A stretch of DNA of 64,000 bases from Halorussus limi (GTDB lineage: Archaea > Halobacteriota > Halobacteria > Halobacteriales > Haladaptataceae). How positions within the stretch are numbered: the first letter of the stretch is position 1; every line of letters starts with the position of its first letter. Under the pieces are notes generated by a model. The model was given only the letters and a program-made list of their open reading frames with translations, made no database searches and had not been told where the DNA came from. The position numbers and the translations under genes were made by a program. Positions 27,860 to 36,671 of the stretch are shown here, one piece after another. The stretch lies in NCBI RefSeq assembly GCF_023238205.1, contig NZ_CP096659.1:62001-126000 (forward strand), in the 5' to 3' direction.

Positions 27860-28660
27860 ATGCCACCAGACACAGACTCGATTCGGTCCGACGACTCGTC
27901 CGACGCATCGGCCGTCGAGCGGCCGACGTTCGAGCGACGGTCGTTGTTGAAAGCGCTCGGCGTCGGTGCCGGGTTCTCGCTGACGAGCGGCGTCGCCGCC
28001 GGGATGCAAGACCAACCCGAGATTCACCCGAACTTCGGGTATCCCGTCCGGAACACCGGCGACGTTCCCGACGAGCTCCGGCCGGACCGCGAGGTTCGGC
28101 TGTTGGCTTCGAAACTCGACCCGGCGGCCGAGATACCGATTCTCTTCTACTTCGACCCGGTCGGCCTGCACGTGGACAGTGGTGACATCGTGCAGTTCAC
28201 CTTCGACTCGCCGGACCACACGGTGACGGCGTACCACGAAGCAATCGGCTTCCAGACCCGCGTGCCCGAGGAAGCGCCACCGTTCTCGTCGCCGATTGCT
28301 CCGCTCGACGGAGCGTGGCTCTACCGTTTCGACCACGGAGGAGTGTACGACCTGTACTGCGGCCCGCACCACGTCCTCGGGATGGTGATGCGGGTCGTGG
28401 TCGGGGACCTCGACGAAGCCGACTACCCGGCGTATCTGGAGACTCCCGAGGAGATTCCGCCCTTCGGCGAGGAGTTCGAGCAGTTGCTCGTCCAGTTCAG
28501 CGACGCGAACGAGAGCGTCGAGTGGGTGTTCCCGACGCCGAGAGACGTACTGACCGCGAGCGCGCTCGACCCCGGACGGATTCAGGAGGAGGGGGAAGTA
28601 CCCTTCGAGGCGGTCCGCAGTGAACTGACGGCGACGAGCGCCGAGACCACGACCGGGTAG
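27860..28660 (+). CDS. Tat-exported cupredoxin-domain (blue copper) protein
   Basis: A 266-residue protein with a twin-arginine signal (FERRSLLKALGVGAGFSL, about residues 27-44) followed by a plastocyanin/azurin-like domain. Candidate type 1 copper ligands are His in SPDHTVTAYHE and the cluster YCGPHHVLGM (Cys, His, Met). The C-terminal 70 residues are acidic and may be a linker or an interaction tail. It is likely an electron carrier or copper protein on the outer face of the membrane. No oxidase genes are adjacent. Confidence 0.85.
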   Translation: MPPDTDSIRSDDSSDASAVERPTFERRSLLKALGVGAGFSLTSGVAAGMQDQPEIHPNFGYPVRNTGDVPDELRPDREVRLLASKLDPAAEIPILFYFDPVGLHVDSGDIVQFTFDSPDHTVTAYHEAIGFQTRVPEEAPPFSSPIAPLDGAWLYRFDHGGVYDLYCGPHHVLGMVMRVVVGDLDEADYPAYLETPEEIPPFGEEFEQLLVQFSDANESVEWVFPTPRDVLTASALDPGRIQEEGEVPFEAVRSELTATSAETTTG

Positions 28661-28742
28661 GGGAATCGAATCGCAGGCCGTCTCTTGGTCAACCGCTCCC
28701 CGCGTCGTGTTGCGGCGGTTCGACCCTCTCTACTCCCGGCGG

Positions 28743-28750
28743 TTTTTATG
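28743..28750 (+). promoter_or_regulatory. TATA-like box of the HD-domain gene
   Basis: TTTTTATG lies 22 bases before the ATG at 28773 and supports that start over the upstream GTG- or ATG-like extensions. Confidence 0.5.
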
Positions 28751-28772
28751 CGAAGCCGACGAATCCTGTAAC

Positions 28773-30014
28773 ATGAAAACCATCAAGGACAGCGTCCACG
28801 ACCACATCGAGGTCGAGGGCGTCGCTCGCGCCTTGTTCGACACGCCCGCGGTCCAGCGCCTCCGGCGCATCAAGCAGTTGGGTCCCGCCCACCTCGTCTA
28901 CCCCTCCGCGAACCACACCCGGTTCGAACACAGCCTCGGCGTCTACTACCTCGCTTGCGAGGGCTTGGACCACCTCGGGATTCAGGGCAAGCAGGCAGAG
29001 CGCGTCCGGGCGGCCGCCATCCTCCACGACATCGGCCACGCCCCCTACAGCCACACCATCGAAGAGGTAATTCACCGCCACACCGGCAAGTACCACGACG
29101 ACGTTCACGAACTGCTCGCGGACAACGAGGTCGGCGACGTGCTTCGGGACCACGGCCACAACCCCGACACTATCGCCGACCTCATCGCGGGCGAGGGGAA
29201 ACTCGGCCAGTTGGTCTCGGGCGAACTCGACGTGGACCGCATGGACTACCTCGTCCGAGACGCCCACCACACCGGCGTTCCCTACGGCACCATCGACCAC
29301 TCGCGCCTCGTGCGCGAACTCACCCTCATCGACGGCGAACTCGTGCTGGCGGAGGGCAACGTCCCGACCGCAGAGAGCCTACTGCTCGCGCGGGCGCTGA
29401 TGAACCCGACCGTCTACAACCACCACGTCACGCGCATCTGCCGGGGGATGCTCCAGCGCGCGAGCGAGCGCCTGCTGGCCGAGACCGAAATCAGCGCCGA
29501 GCGACTCCGGCGCATGGACGACCACGACTTCTTCGCGGCGCTTCGGTCGGCCGACGCGACGGAGAACTTCGCCCGGCGACTCGGCGCGCGGGACCTCTAC
29601 AAGCGGGCGGTCTGGGCCGAGATGGCCGACGTTCCCGAGGGAGTCATCGACGCCGACCACGACGCGATCCGGGAGTTCGAGGACGAAATCGCGGCCGCCG
29701 CGGAGGTCGAACCCGAGTCGGTCATCATCGACGTGCTCGGGCGACCGAGCATGACCGAGTCCTCGACGCGGGTCATCGTCAACGGCGAGATTCGACGCCT
29801 CCACCAGCAGTCCGCGCTGGTGTCGGCGCTCCGTCACGTCCAGCGCGAGCAGTGGCGACTCGGGGTGTACGCCCCCGCCGAGGACACCGACGCGGTCGGC
29901 CACGCCGCCGAGAGCGTGCTGGGACTGGAGACCGACGGTGCGCTCGTCAGCGAAGTCCGGTCGCCCGGCAAGCGCACGACGCTGGACGAGTTCGGGACCC
30001 AGAGCGGCGACTGA
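28773..30014 (+). CDS. HD-domain phosphohydrolase (dNTPase-like)
   Basis: The 413-residue protein begins MKTIKDSVHDHIEVEGVA and contains the HD-superfamily metal site: HTRFEHSLGVYYLA (first His), AAILHDIGHAPYSHTIE (the HD pair) and later DRMDYLVRDAHHTGVPYG. These features match the YwfO/dNTP-triphosphohydrolase-like family found in archaea and Firmicutes, which hydrolyse nucleotides. The first ATG after a TATA-like element was chosen. Single gene, convergent with the esterase at 30024. Confidence 0.88.
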   Translation: MKTIKDSVHDHIEVEGVARALFDTPAVQRLRRIKQLGPAHLVYPSANHTRFEHSLGVYYLACEGLDHLGIQGKQAERVRAAAILHDIGHAPYSHTIEEVIHRHTGKYHDDVHELLADNEVGDVLRDHGHNPDTIADLIAGEGKLGQLVSGELDVDRMDYLVRDAHHTGVPYGTIDHSRLVRELTLIDGELVLAEGNVPTAESLLLARALMNPTVYNHHVTRICRGMLQRASERLLAETEISAERLRRMDDHDFFAALRSADATENFARRLGARDLYKRAVWAEMADVPEGVIDADHDAIREFEDEIAAAAEVEPESVIIDVLGRPSMTESSTRVIVNGEIRRLHQQSALVSALRHVQREQWRLGVYAPAEDTDAVGHAAESVLGLETDGALVSEVRSPGKRTTLDEFGTQSGD

Positions 30015-30023
30015 ACCGAGACT

Positions 30024-30695
30024 CTACGCCCCGGAGGCAACGTCAGCGACCAGATTCCGGACGTACTCCATCTCGTCCTCGTTGATGCCGTGGCCCATCC
30101 CCTCGTAGATGCGCTCTTCCACGTCGCCGCCGAGGTCCTCCAGCACGTCCCGAGTCTCGTGGACGCGTTCGAGCGGGATGTGGGGGTCGCTGTCGCTACA
30201 CCCGAGGAAGACGGGCGTCCCGTCCAGACTCCCGTCGTAGTCCCGCGGGGTGCCGTCGGGACCGATGACGCCGCCGCTGAGCGCGGCGAGTCCGCCGTAC
30301 TCGCGGGCGTTCCGTGCGACGAACTCGCTGGAGAGGCAGGCCCCCTGCGAGAAGCCGACGAAACAGGTCCGGTCGGCCGGAATCCCGGCGTCGGCGACGC
30401 GCTGGCGCAGGTCGCCAAGCAGGTCGAGCGCCGACGACAGACTCGGTTGGTTCTGGTCGATGGGCGCGAGGAAGGAGTTGGGGTACCACGTCCGGCCGTT
30501 GGCCTGCGGCGCGAGGTAGGCGACGCCGTCGGCGTCGAACTCGCCGGCCATCTCCAGCATCCCCTCGGCCGTCGCGCCCCGGCCGTGGACGAACAGGACC
30601 GCGGCGTCGGCCGACTGGAGGTCCGCGCCCGCGGTGGCGACCGGTTGGTCGGCGTGGGGGTCGGAGTCGCCGGCGTGAGGGTTTCGGGCCGCCAT
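30024..30695 (-). CDS. Phospholipase/carboxylesterase family alpha/beta hydrolase
   Basis: A 223-residue alpha/beta hydrolase: oxyanion-side HGRGATAEGML (about 37), nucleophile elbow GFSQG (about 107-111), catalytic Asp in CSDSDPHIP and His in GMGHGIN. It resembles the small carboxylesterase (YpfH/LYPLA) group that cleaves short acyl or aryl esters. No signal peptide; cytoplasmic. It overlaps the 47-residue gene upstream by one base. Confidence 0.88.
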   Translation of the reverse strand: MAARNPHAGDSDPHADQPVATAGADLQSADAAVLFVHGRGATAEGMLEMAGEFDADGVAYLAPQANGRTWYPNSFLAPIDQNQPSLSSALDLLGDLRQRVADAGIPADRTCFVGFSQGACLSSEFVARNAREYGGLAALSGGVIGPDGTPRDYDGSLDGTPVFLGCSDSDPHIPLERVHETRDVLEDLGGDVEERIYEGMGHGINEDEMEYVRNLVADVASGA

Positions 30696-30838
30696 CAGTT
30701 CCCCTCCGGCGGTTCGGCGGACTCACTTCTGGGAGCCTCCTCGTCCACGGCGAAGCCCCGTCTCTCGGTGCAGATGTTCGTGACGCGGTCGGTGTTCACC
30801 AGCGGTGATGCGTCGGTATCGGTGTCGGTGTCGCTCAT
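30695..30838 (-). CDS. Small acidic hypothetical protein coupled to the esterase gene
   Basis: A 47-residue protein (starts MSDTDTDTDASPL) whose TGA overlaps the ATG of the esterase gene, suggesting translational coupling. It carries a single Cys in RVTNICTERRGF and an acidic tail. The overlapping junction supports it being real; function unknown. The frame continues upstream to 30928 but with unlikely residues. Confidence 0.5.
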   Translation of the reverse strand: MSDTDTDTDASPLVNTDRVTNICTERRGFAVDEEAPRSESAEPPEGN

Positions 30839-30971
30839 GCTGAGTGAGGCTAGCCGAGGCGCGGCCTTGAGCCTTGCCGGACGGAGAGGTAAGCAGGTGA
30901 CACGTCCGTCACCGACCGGTTCGCGCACCGAGAATCCGGCGTCGAGTCCGGAGACGGGGAATCAGACGGGG

Positions 30972-31811
30972 CTACAGCCCGAGAATCTCGCGGGCCTCGT
31001 CGGGGGCGGCGGGTTCGCGGCCGAGCGTCTCGGCGAGTCCGGCGGTCCGGGCGACCAACTGGGCGTTGCTCTCGGCGAGTTCGTTCGGTCCGTAGTAGAC
31101 GTTGTCCTCCAGTCCGACCCGGACGTGGCCGCCGAGCAGGATTCCCATCGTCGTGAGTGGAAGCTGGTGGCGACCGAACCCGAGCGTGTTGAACAGCGCG
31201 CCCTCGGGCAGGTTCTCGGTCGCGTTCAGCAGGTTCCGCGGGGAGGGCGGCGAGGTGGTCCCGCCGCCGAAGATGAGCGTGGCGTAGACGGGGTCCGCCA
31301 AGTCGCGCCGGTCCAGCAGGCCCCGGACCTCGTTGAGGTGGCCGTCGTTGAACACCTCAAGTTCGGGCTTGATGCCGCGGTCGGCCATCTCGTCGTAGAG
31401 CGAATCGACCATCCCGCGAGTGTTCTCGCTGGTGAGGTGGCGGTACCGGTTCAGCGGTCCCATGTCGAGGCTGGCCATCTCCGGCGGCGGGTCGGTCCGG
31501 AGCGACTGGCGGCGCGCTTCGAGAGTCGCACCGGTCCCGCCAGTCGAGTGCTGGACGACGAGGTTCGTCCGCGAGCGAACCGCCTCGGTGATTGCCTGAA
31601 ACCGGTCGCGGTCGAACGACCGCTCGCCGCTGTCTCGGCGGGCGTGGAGGTGGACGACGGCCGCGCCCGCCTCCTCGCACGCGGCGGCCGCCTTCCCTAT
31701 CTCCTCGGGCGTCTCGGGCAGGTTCGGGTTGGCCTCCTTGCCGTGGACGCCGCCGGTGAGCGCGGCGGTGATGATGACCTTCTCGCCGTCGAGGTAGTCG
31801 TCGTAGGCCAT
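30972..31811 (-). CDS. 3-keto-5-aminohexanoate cleavage (BKACE) family enzyme
   Basis: The 279-residue TIM-barrel protein shows the BKACE family pattern: AALTGGVHGKEANPNLPETP near the N-terminus, VVHLHARR (zinc-binding His pair), EVFNDGH in the middle and GHVRVGLEDN near the end. These Zn enzymes condense or cleave a beta-keto acid with acetyl-CoA; the substrate varies among subfamilies. ATG at 31811 chosen; the gene follows a Cys-rich protein gene with a three-base offset, so they are probably co-transcribed. Confidence 0.87.
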   Translation of the reverse strand: MAYDDYLDGEKVIITAALTGGVHGKEANPNLPETPEEIGKAAAACEEAGAAVVHLHARRDSGERSFDRDRFQAITEAVRSRTNLVVQHSTGGTGATLEARRQSLRTDPPPEMASLDMGPLNRYRHLTSENTRGMVDSLYDEMADRGIKPELEVFNDGHLNEVRGLLDRRDLADPVYATLIFGGGTTSPPSPRNLLNATENLPEGALFNTLGFGRHQLPLTTMGILLGGHVRVGLEDNVYYGPNELAESNAQLVARTAGLAETLGREPAAPDEAREILGL

Positions 31812-31813
31812 CC

Positions 31814-32053
31814 TCAGTCGCCTCCCGCGCCCTCGCCCTCGACTCCCTCGGGCGGGCCCGCTGCCTCGCGGAAGATTTCGCAGTCGGCCTCGTGGTCGAG
31901 GCCGTATCGGTCGTTGCATACGTCGGCGCGCATCGCCTGCACGAACTCCTCGGCGGCGTTGCAGTAGGCGCGGGGCCGGGAGTCGGTCGCGTCGCCGCTC
32001 TGGGTCTCGTCTCCTAACTGCCGGTACTCAAGATACGGACAGACGTCGGGCAT
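31814..32053 (-). CDS. Small four-cysteine hypothetical protein
   Basis: A 79-residue acidic protein starting MPDVCPYLEYRQ with Cys at about residues 5, 31, 46 and 58 and a His in GLDHEADC. Four spaced cysteines suggest a metal or iron-sulfur site (inference). It ends two bases before the BKACE start, so it is probably the first gene of a two-gene transcript. Confidence 0.6.
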   Translation of the reverse strand: MPDVCPYLEYRQLGDETQSGDATDSRPRAYCNAAEEFVQAMRADVCNDRYGLDHEADCEIFREAAGPPEGVEGEGAGGD

Positions 32054-32159
32054 GCCCCAGCAGATGGGACGTCGCGGTAAAACAGTTCGGCGCGGGGTCG
32101 AACTCGCCGCGAACCGGTCCGGCGAATCATCTACGTGCCCGCCTCGCGTAGGTCGTCCC

Positions 32160-32480
32160 GTGTCGCTGGGAATCGGGCACTTCGCGGCCGGGGCGGCGGG
32201 CGCGCTGATACTCCTGCTGGTCACGGGACTCCACGAGAAGACCGCACAGGACGGCGCTATCGCCATCGCGAGCGGGATATGGGCCATGGTTCCGGACATG
32301 GGGCTGGTGATACCCGGCGTCGGCCGCACCGACGGGACGCCGCTGGCCAACCTGTTCTGGTTCCACTACTGGCTGGACACCCACCGGTTCACCGACAGCA
32401 CGACCGGCAGCGCCGCTCTCCTCGGAGTGCTGGTTCTCTCGGTGCTGTGGCTGGTCCTGAGCGAGGGCAACGAGGAGTAG
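32160..32480 (+). CDS. Small membrane protein
   Basis: A 106-residue protein from the GTG at 32160 with three hydrophobic segments (HFAAGAAGALILLLVTG, AIAIASGIWAMVPDMGLVI, and SAALLGVLVLSVLWLVL) and a conserved-looking FHYWLDTHRFTD loop between the second and third. The His/Asp-rich loop recalls membrane-bound hydrolases but is not diagnostic. The open frame upstream to 32052 was rejected because it overlaps the divergent gene. Confidence 0.6.
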   Translation: MSLGIGHFAAGAAGALILLLVTGLHEKTAQDGAIAIASGIWAMVPDMGLVIPGVGRTDGTPLANLFWFHYWLDTHRFTDSTTGSAALLGVLVLSVLWLVLSEGNEE

Positions 32481-32503
32481 TGCCGAGTCGAGGTCGGCCG
32501 CGG

Positions 32504-33313
32504 TCACTCGGCGAGTTCGCCGGGGCCGTAGACCAACGGAGTTCCGGTGATTTCGACGGTCTCGCCGTCCACGAACGACGCGGCCGGACTCGCGAGGAAG
32601 CGCACGAGGTCCGCGACTTCGCCGGGCGTCCCGATGTTCCGGTCCGGTCGCGAGCGGTCTATCTCGCGGTCCACGCCGAGGTTGTCCCGCACCTTTTCCG
32701 TGCCGACGAACCCCGGCGCGACCGCGTTGAGGCGGACGCCCTCCGCGTCCCACTCGGCGGCCAGCGCCCGAGTGAACGTCGAGACGGCCGACTTCGCCGC
32801 GCTGTAGGGCGTCATCCCGGAGACGCCGTACTGTCCCGCCATGCTGCCGATGTTGACGACCGACCCGCCCGACTCCTTCAGAGCGTCCCCGAACACCCGC
32901 GTGCAGTTGTACGTCCCGGTGAGGTTCACGTCCAGCACCTGTCGCCACGCCTCGGGCGTCACCTCGTCGAAGGGGTCGCCGCCAGCGCCGCCCGCGTTGT
33001 TCACGAGCACGTCCACGCCCCCGAACGCGTCGTTCGCCGCCTCCGCGAGCGCTTCCACGTCGTCGCGGTCGGTCACGTCGCACTCGACGGGGTGGACCTC
33101 GCCGGGGCGGGCGCTCCCGGCGATTTCGTCGGCGACGGCCTCGACGTCGGCCAGCGTCCGGGAGCACGCCACGACGTCGGCCCCGTCGGCCGCGAACAGT
33201 TCGGTAATCGCTCGGCCGATGCCGCTCGACCCGCCGGTCACGACGGCGGTCTTGCCTTCGAGCGAGAATCGGTTCAGCGCCTGCGGGGTCGTCGAGTTGT
33301 CGGTCACGTCCAA
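32504..33313 (-). CDS. Short-chain dehydrogenase/reductase (SDR)
   Basis: The 269-residue enzyme has the classical SDR motifs: TGGSSGIG (about 26-33), NNAGG, the catalytic Ser in NIGSMAG and YSAAK (Tyr-x3-Lys), and the PGFVGT segment. It would oxidise or reduce an alcohol/ketone with NAD(P). Most similar in layout to FabG-like and glucose dehydrogenase-like SDRs; substrate not deducible. Single gene. Confidence 0.9.
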   Translation of the reverse strand: MDVTDNSTTPQALNRFSLEGKTAVVTGGSSGIGRAITELFAADGADVVACSRTLADVEAVADEIAGSARPGEVHPVECDVTDRDDVEALAEAANDAFGGVDVLVNNAGGAGGDPFDEVTPEAWRQVLDVNLTGTYNCTRVFGDALKESGGSVVNIGSMAGQYGVSGMTPYSAAKSAVSTFTRALAAEWDAEGVRLNAVAPGFVGTEKVRDNLGVDREIDRSRPDRNIGTPGEVADLVRFLASPAASFVDGETVEITGTPLVYGPGELAE

Positions 33314-33459
33314 TCAGTAACGCTCTTTCTCGTATCAGGCCTGCGGCACCCCGCGAACTTACCGCGAGTCGCTCGACGGCAGAACGCCGGTCGAGTGGTG
33401 TGACAGTAGATGCCGTGAGTTTCAGGGGGTGAAAACGACGAAAGCGCGAAGAGCTGAGG

Positions 33460-34158
33460 TTACGCGGTCTGTCGGACGCCGAGTTCTTCGAGGAGCGTCG
33501 CCGCCGCGGCCGACGACGACGCGGGACCGCGGGCCGTGATCAAGTCGCCGTCCACGGTGACGCTGGCGTCGGCGTCGAGCTCCGCGTCCCAGTTACCGCC
33601 CGCGGCCTTCACCTCGTCCTCGACCCAGTAGGGGAGTTTCCGACCGTCGGCCATCACGTCGTTGTCGTCCACGATGTCCTCCTCGAACGCGTTGGGGAAG
33701 CCGGTCACGTCGCGACCGTCCGCGATGAATTCGCCGTCCGCGTTCCGGGCGAACCCGAGGATTCCGACCGCGTGGCAGACGACCAGCGCCTTGCCGTCGT
33801 CGCCCTCGACCGAGTCGGACAGCAGTCTCCGCGCGTGAACGTCTTGGTTCACGTCCCACATCGTTCCGTGACCGCCGGGGAACACGACCACGTCGTGGTC
33901 GTCGGCGCTCGCCGCCGCCAGCGGAATCGGGTCGTTCAGTCGCTCGTCGTTCTCGTGGACCTCTCGGACCCGCTCGGCCGTCTCCTCGGCGACGAGCGGG
34001 TTGTCGGTATCGACCGACGTCTCGTCGAGGACCGGCTTCGACCCGCTGGGCGTCGCGACGGTGACGTCGAAACCCTCCGCGTCGAGCGTCCGAAGCGGTT
34101 CGACGCACTCTTCGCCCCAGTATCCTTCTTCGGTGACGACAAACAGTGCTGATGTCAC
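33460..34158 (-). CDS. DJ-1/PfpI (class I glutamine amidotransferase-like) protein
   Basis: A 232-residue protein with the Hsp31-like layout: MTSALFVVTEEGYWGEECVEPL, VVFPGGHGTMWD and the nucleophile elbow VVCHAVGIL with the reactive Cys. It continues with FPNAFEEDI and PYWVEDEV as in type 1 glutamine amidotransferase-domain proteins of the DJ-1 superfamily, which act as glyoxalase/deglycase or chaperone-like proteins. It is divergent from the OYE gene at 34371; both may belong to carbonyl or oxidative stress defence (inference). Confidence 0.87.
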   Translation of the reverse strand: MTSALFVVTEEGYWGEECVEPLRTLDAEGFDVTVATPSGSKPVLDETSVDTDNPLVAEETAERVREVHENDERLNDPIPLAAASADDHDVVVFPGGHGTMWDVNQDVHARRLLSDSVEGDDGKALVVCHAVGILGFARNADGEFIADGRDVTGFPNAFEEDIVDDNDVMADGRKLPYWVEDEVKAAGGNWDAELDADASVTVDGDLITARGPASSSAAAATLLEELGVRQTA

Positions 34159-34239
34159 GGCAGTTCGTTGGGTCGCCGCGTCATTAAGTGGAGAGAAAGG
34201 CCGCGGTTTTGCCTATTCTTAGCAACATTCCCAGTACGC

Positions 34240-34252
34240 TGCTATCCTAGCA
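34240..34252. promoter_or_regulatory. Short inverted repeat TGCTA-TCC-TAGCA in a divergent promoter
   Basis: A perfect 5-bp inverted repeat with a 3-bp spacer sits in the 212-bp AT-richer gap between the DJ-1-like gene and the OYE gene. It contains one of the few CTAG tetranucleotides of the chromosomal part. It could be an operator for the divergent pair. Confidence 0.3.
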
Positions 34253-34338
34253 CGCAACGTTTCACCACCATTAGCGGTACTTTGCTAGTCAGAACCAACC
34301 GAACCGCTCGGGTAGTGTTGCAAATAGGGCACAAAAGC

Positions 34339-34345
34339 GTTAAAC
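34339..34345 (+). promoter_or_regulatory. TATA-like box of the OYE gene
   Basis: GTTAAAC lies 25 bases before the ATG at 34371 within AT-richer sequence, the usual haloarchaeal promoter position. Confidence 0.45.
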
Positions 34346-34370
34346 GTGACCCGCTGTTACGGACGCATCC

Positions 34371-35474
34371 ATGGAACACGACGCTCTCTTCGACCCGTTC
34401 GACCTCGACGGTATCAACCTCGACAACCGAGTCGGGTTAGCGCCGATGACGCGAACGAGCGCGACCGCCGATGGTCGTGCCACCGAGCAGATGAAACGGT
34501 ACTACGCGAAGTTCGCACGCGGCGGCTTCTCGTTTCTCATCTCCGAAGGGACCTACCCGGACGAGGCCTACAGTCAAGGCTACGACAATCAGCCCGGACT
34601 CGCCAACGAGTCGCACGTCGAAGCGTGGCGGGAAGTCACCGACGCAGTTCACGACGAGGGCGCGCCCATCTTCGCGCAACTCATGCACGCCGGGGCCCTC
34701 TCGCAGGGCAACCGGTACGTCGAGGAGACGGCCGGTCCGTCGGCCGTCGAACCGAAGGGCGAACAGTTGGAACTCTACGGCGGAAGCGGCGAGTTCGCCA
34801 CCCCGGAGGAGATGACGAAGGCCGAGATGGACGACGCCCGGCAGGGGTTCGTCGAGGCCGCCGAGCGGGCCGACGACGCCGGGTTCGACGGCGTCGAAAT
34901 CCACGGCGCGAACGGCTATCTCCTCGACCAGTTCCTGACAGAGTACACGAACGAGCGCGACGACGAGTACGGCGGTTCCGTCGAGAACCGAATCCGGTAT
35001 CACACCGAAGTCGTCGAGGCGGTTCAGGACGCGGTCCCCGAGGAGTTCGTCGTCGGGGTCCGCATCTCGCAGAGCAAGGTCAACGACCCCGACTACCGGT
35101 GGTCCGGCGGCGAAGACGACGCCGAGGTAATCTTCGGTGCGCTCGACGAGGCCGGCGTCGACTTCATCCACGTCACCGAGGAAGACATCACCGAGCCCGC
35201 GTTCGACTCGGGACCGACGCTGGCGGAACTGGCCGACGAGTACGCCACCGTCCCCGTCATCGCCAACGGCGGTCTCGGCGACCCCGAGGCGGCGACGCGG
35301 ACCGTCGAGTCTCACGGGGCCGACCTCGTGGCGCAGGCGACGAGCGCGCTCGCGAACCCGGACTGGCCGAACCGCGTCGCCGAGGGACGCGCGCCCGACG
35401 AGTTCGACTTCGGCGAGATACTCCAACCCGACGCGACCATCGGCGACGCCGAGGTCCCAGCCGAGTCGGAGTGA
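34371..35474 (+). CDS. NADH:flavin oxidoreductase (Old Yellow Enzyme family)
   Basis: The 367-residue TIM barrel has OYE-family features: LDNRVGLAPMTR at the N-terminus, AQLMHAGAL, DGVEIHGANGYLLDQFL with the substrate-activating His/Asn pair, and PVIANGGLGDPE for FMN phosphate binding. It reduces activated C=C bonds using FMN and NAD(P)H. It lacks the C-terminal NAD/FAD domains of 2,4-dienoyl-CoA reductase, so it is a single-domain OYE. Divergent from the DJ-1-like gene. Confidence 0.92.
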   Translation: MEHDALFDPFDLDGINLDNRVGLAPMTRTSATADGRATEQMKRYYAKFARGGFSFLISEGTYPDEAYSQGYDNQPGLANESHVEAWREVTDAVHDEGAPIFAQLMHAGALSQGNRYVEETAGPSAVEPKGEQLELYGGSGEFATPEEMTKAEMDDARQGFVEAAERADDAGFDGVEIHGANGYLLDQFLTEYTNERDDEYGGSVENRIRYHTEVVEAVQDAVPEEFVVGVRISQSKVNDPDYRWSGGEDDAEVIFGALDEAGVDFIHVTEEDITEPAFDSGPTLAELADEYATVPVIANGGLGDPEAATRTVESHGADLVAQATSALANPDWPNRVAEGRAPDEFDFGEILQPDATIGDAEVPAESE

Positions 35475-35540
35475 GGCCGAGTTTACGACGACTGTTCGCA
35501 CGTTTTCCGCGATGCAGATGACCTGCGGATGAGTCTCGCT

Positions 35541-36284
35541 CTACAGTTCGATAGTCCGCAAATCATCAGCGAACCGCACGTCGCCGTCGTACACCGACCC
35601 GATGGACTCTAACATCTCCTCGTGGCGGCCCTCGGTGTGGGGGTAGAGGTGGGTCAGGAACACCGTGTCGATGTCTGCACCCGACCCGTCGAGCGCCTCG
35701 CCGAGTTGCGTCGGCGTCGGGTGATTGTCCACGTCTACGTCGTCCGGGAACGAGCAGTCGTGGGCCAGCACGTCGCACCCGTCGGCGAAGTTAGCGAGGC
35801 CGGTGAACGCCTCGCTGTCGCCGCTGAAAGTGAACGCGTCGCCGAACCGGTAAGCCAAGCAGGGTAACGAGTGGCGGGTCTCGTACCCCTCGACTTCGAA
35901 CCCGGCGACCTCGAATTCGTGGGCACCGACCTCCCGAACTCGGAGGTCCATGCGCCCCTGCAGGTAGTCGTGTACGTCGAGCAGGTCGTCGACGAGCGAC
36001 TTCGTGCCGGTCGGGCCGACGACTTCGAGGTGTTCCTCGCCCGCCAGCCACCGCGCTTTGAGCAGGGGGAGGAGGTCGGCGACGTGGTCGAGGTGGTGGT
36101 GGGTCAACAGGACGCTCGAAATCGACTCGTAGCCCACGCCCGACTGCTGGAGGCGGTGGAGGACGCCGCTCCCGCAGTCGACGAGGAGGTGGCGGCCGGT
36201 CTCGTCGTCGGTCACGACGATACCGGTCTGATAGCGCTCGCCGGTCGGCATCGCGCTTCCGGTCCCGAGAAAGGTAACTCGCAT
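35541..36284 (-). CDS. MBL-fold metallohydrolase (RNase Z-like)
   Basis: The 247-residue protein begins MRVTFLGTGSAMP and contains LLTHHHLDHVADL, the HxHxDH metal site, followed by SGDSEAFTG and HDCSFPDD with further ligands and a C-terminal His in HLYPHTEG. The N-terminus and layout match the arylsulfatase/RNase Z-like branch. True tRNase Z has an exosite arm that I do not see, so a phosphodiesterase or hydrolase on a small molecule is as likely. A TATA-like CATTAACCC (read on the minus strand, about 36309-36317) lies about 25 bases upstream. Confidence 0.85.
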   Translation of the reverse strand: MRVTFLGTGSAMPTGERYQTGIVVTDDETGRHLLVDCGSGVLHRLQQSGVGYESISSVLLTHHHLDHVADLLPLLKARWLAGEEHLEVVGPTGTKSLVDDLLDVHDYLQGRMDLRVREVGAHEFEVAGFEVEGYETRHSLPCLAYRFGDAFTFSGDSEAFTGLANFADGCDVLAHDCSFPDDVDVDNHPTPTQLGEALDGSGADIDTVFLTHLYPHTEGRHEEMLESIGSVYDGDVRFADDLRTIEL

Positions 36285-36671
36285 ACTCGATTCGCCGGTC
36301 CGAATCGGGTTAATGGCTTTGGGACTCTCCGGTCCGAGAGCGGCCGGGACCCGCGAAACTTCCGCCGGAGTTTATATCAATCAATTTCGGAAATAGTTAG
36401 TCTCGAACGGAGAGAGTGACTCTGAGAGACAGTATTTTACTTCCGATAGGTGCCAAAGGTTTAAGTGAAAATTTGGTTACTCTGTCGGACTTCTCCGAAC
36501 GCGCCGGAAACTGGCGCGTCATCGTGCGTCCGTCGCAGTCATCGATTCCGAGCTCCGTCGCGGTCCGCGGCCGAGCCAATTCAGGCGCGGATACTCGCCC
36601 GACTGCGCCGGTTTCACTTTCACTCCGGAGGCCAAACCGACTTAACCGTCGGCACCTAACCAATCGCCAAT
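36285..36671. other. 387-bp non-coding region with two promoters
   Basis: No gene is supported. It holds the leftward promoter of the MBL gene (near 36313) and ACTTAACC around 36640-36647, about 25 bases before the Lhr-like ATG at 36672. Two more AT-rich blocks (GTTTATATCAATCAATTT near 36371 and AAGGTTTAAGTGAAAATTTGG near 36455) are unusual for this chromosome and could drive a small RNA or a longer leader. I see no clear terminator or conserved RNA. Confidence 0.4.

Noticed and set aside
30090-31967. A 625-residue plus-strand frame opposite the esterase and BKACE genes
   Set aside because: Spans two real minus-strand genes and the gap between them; no motif.
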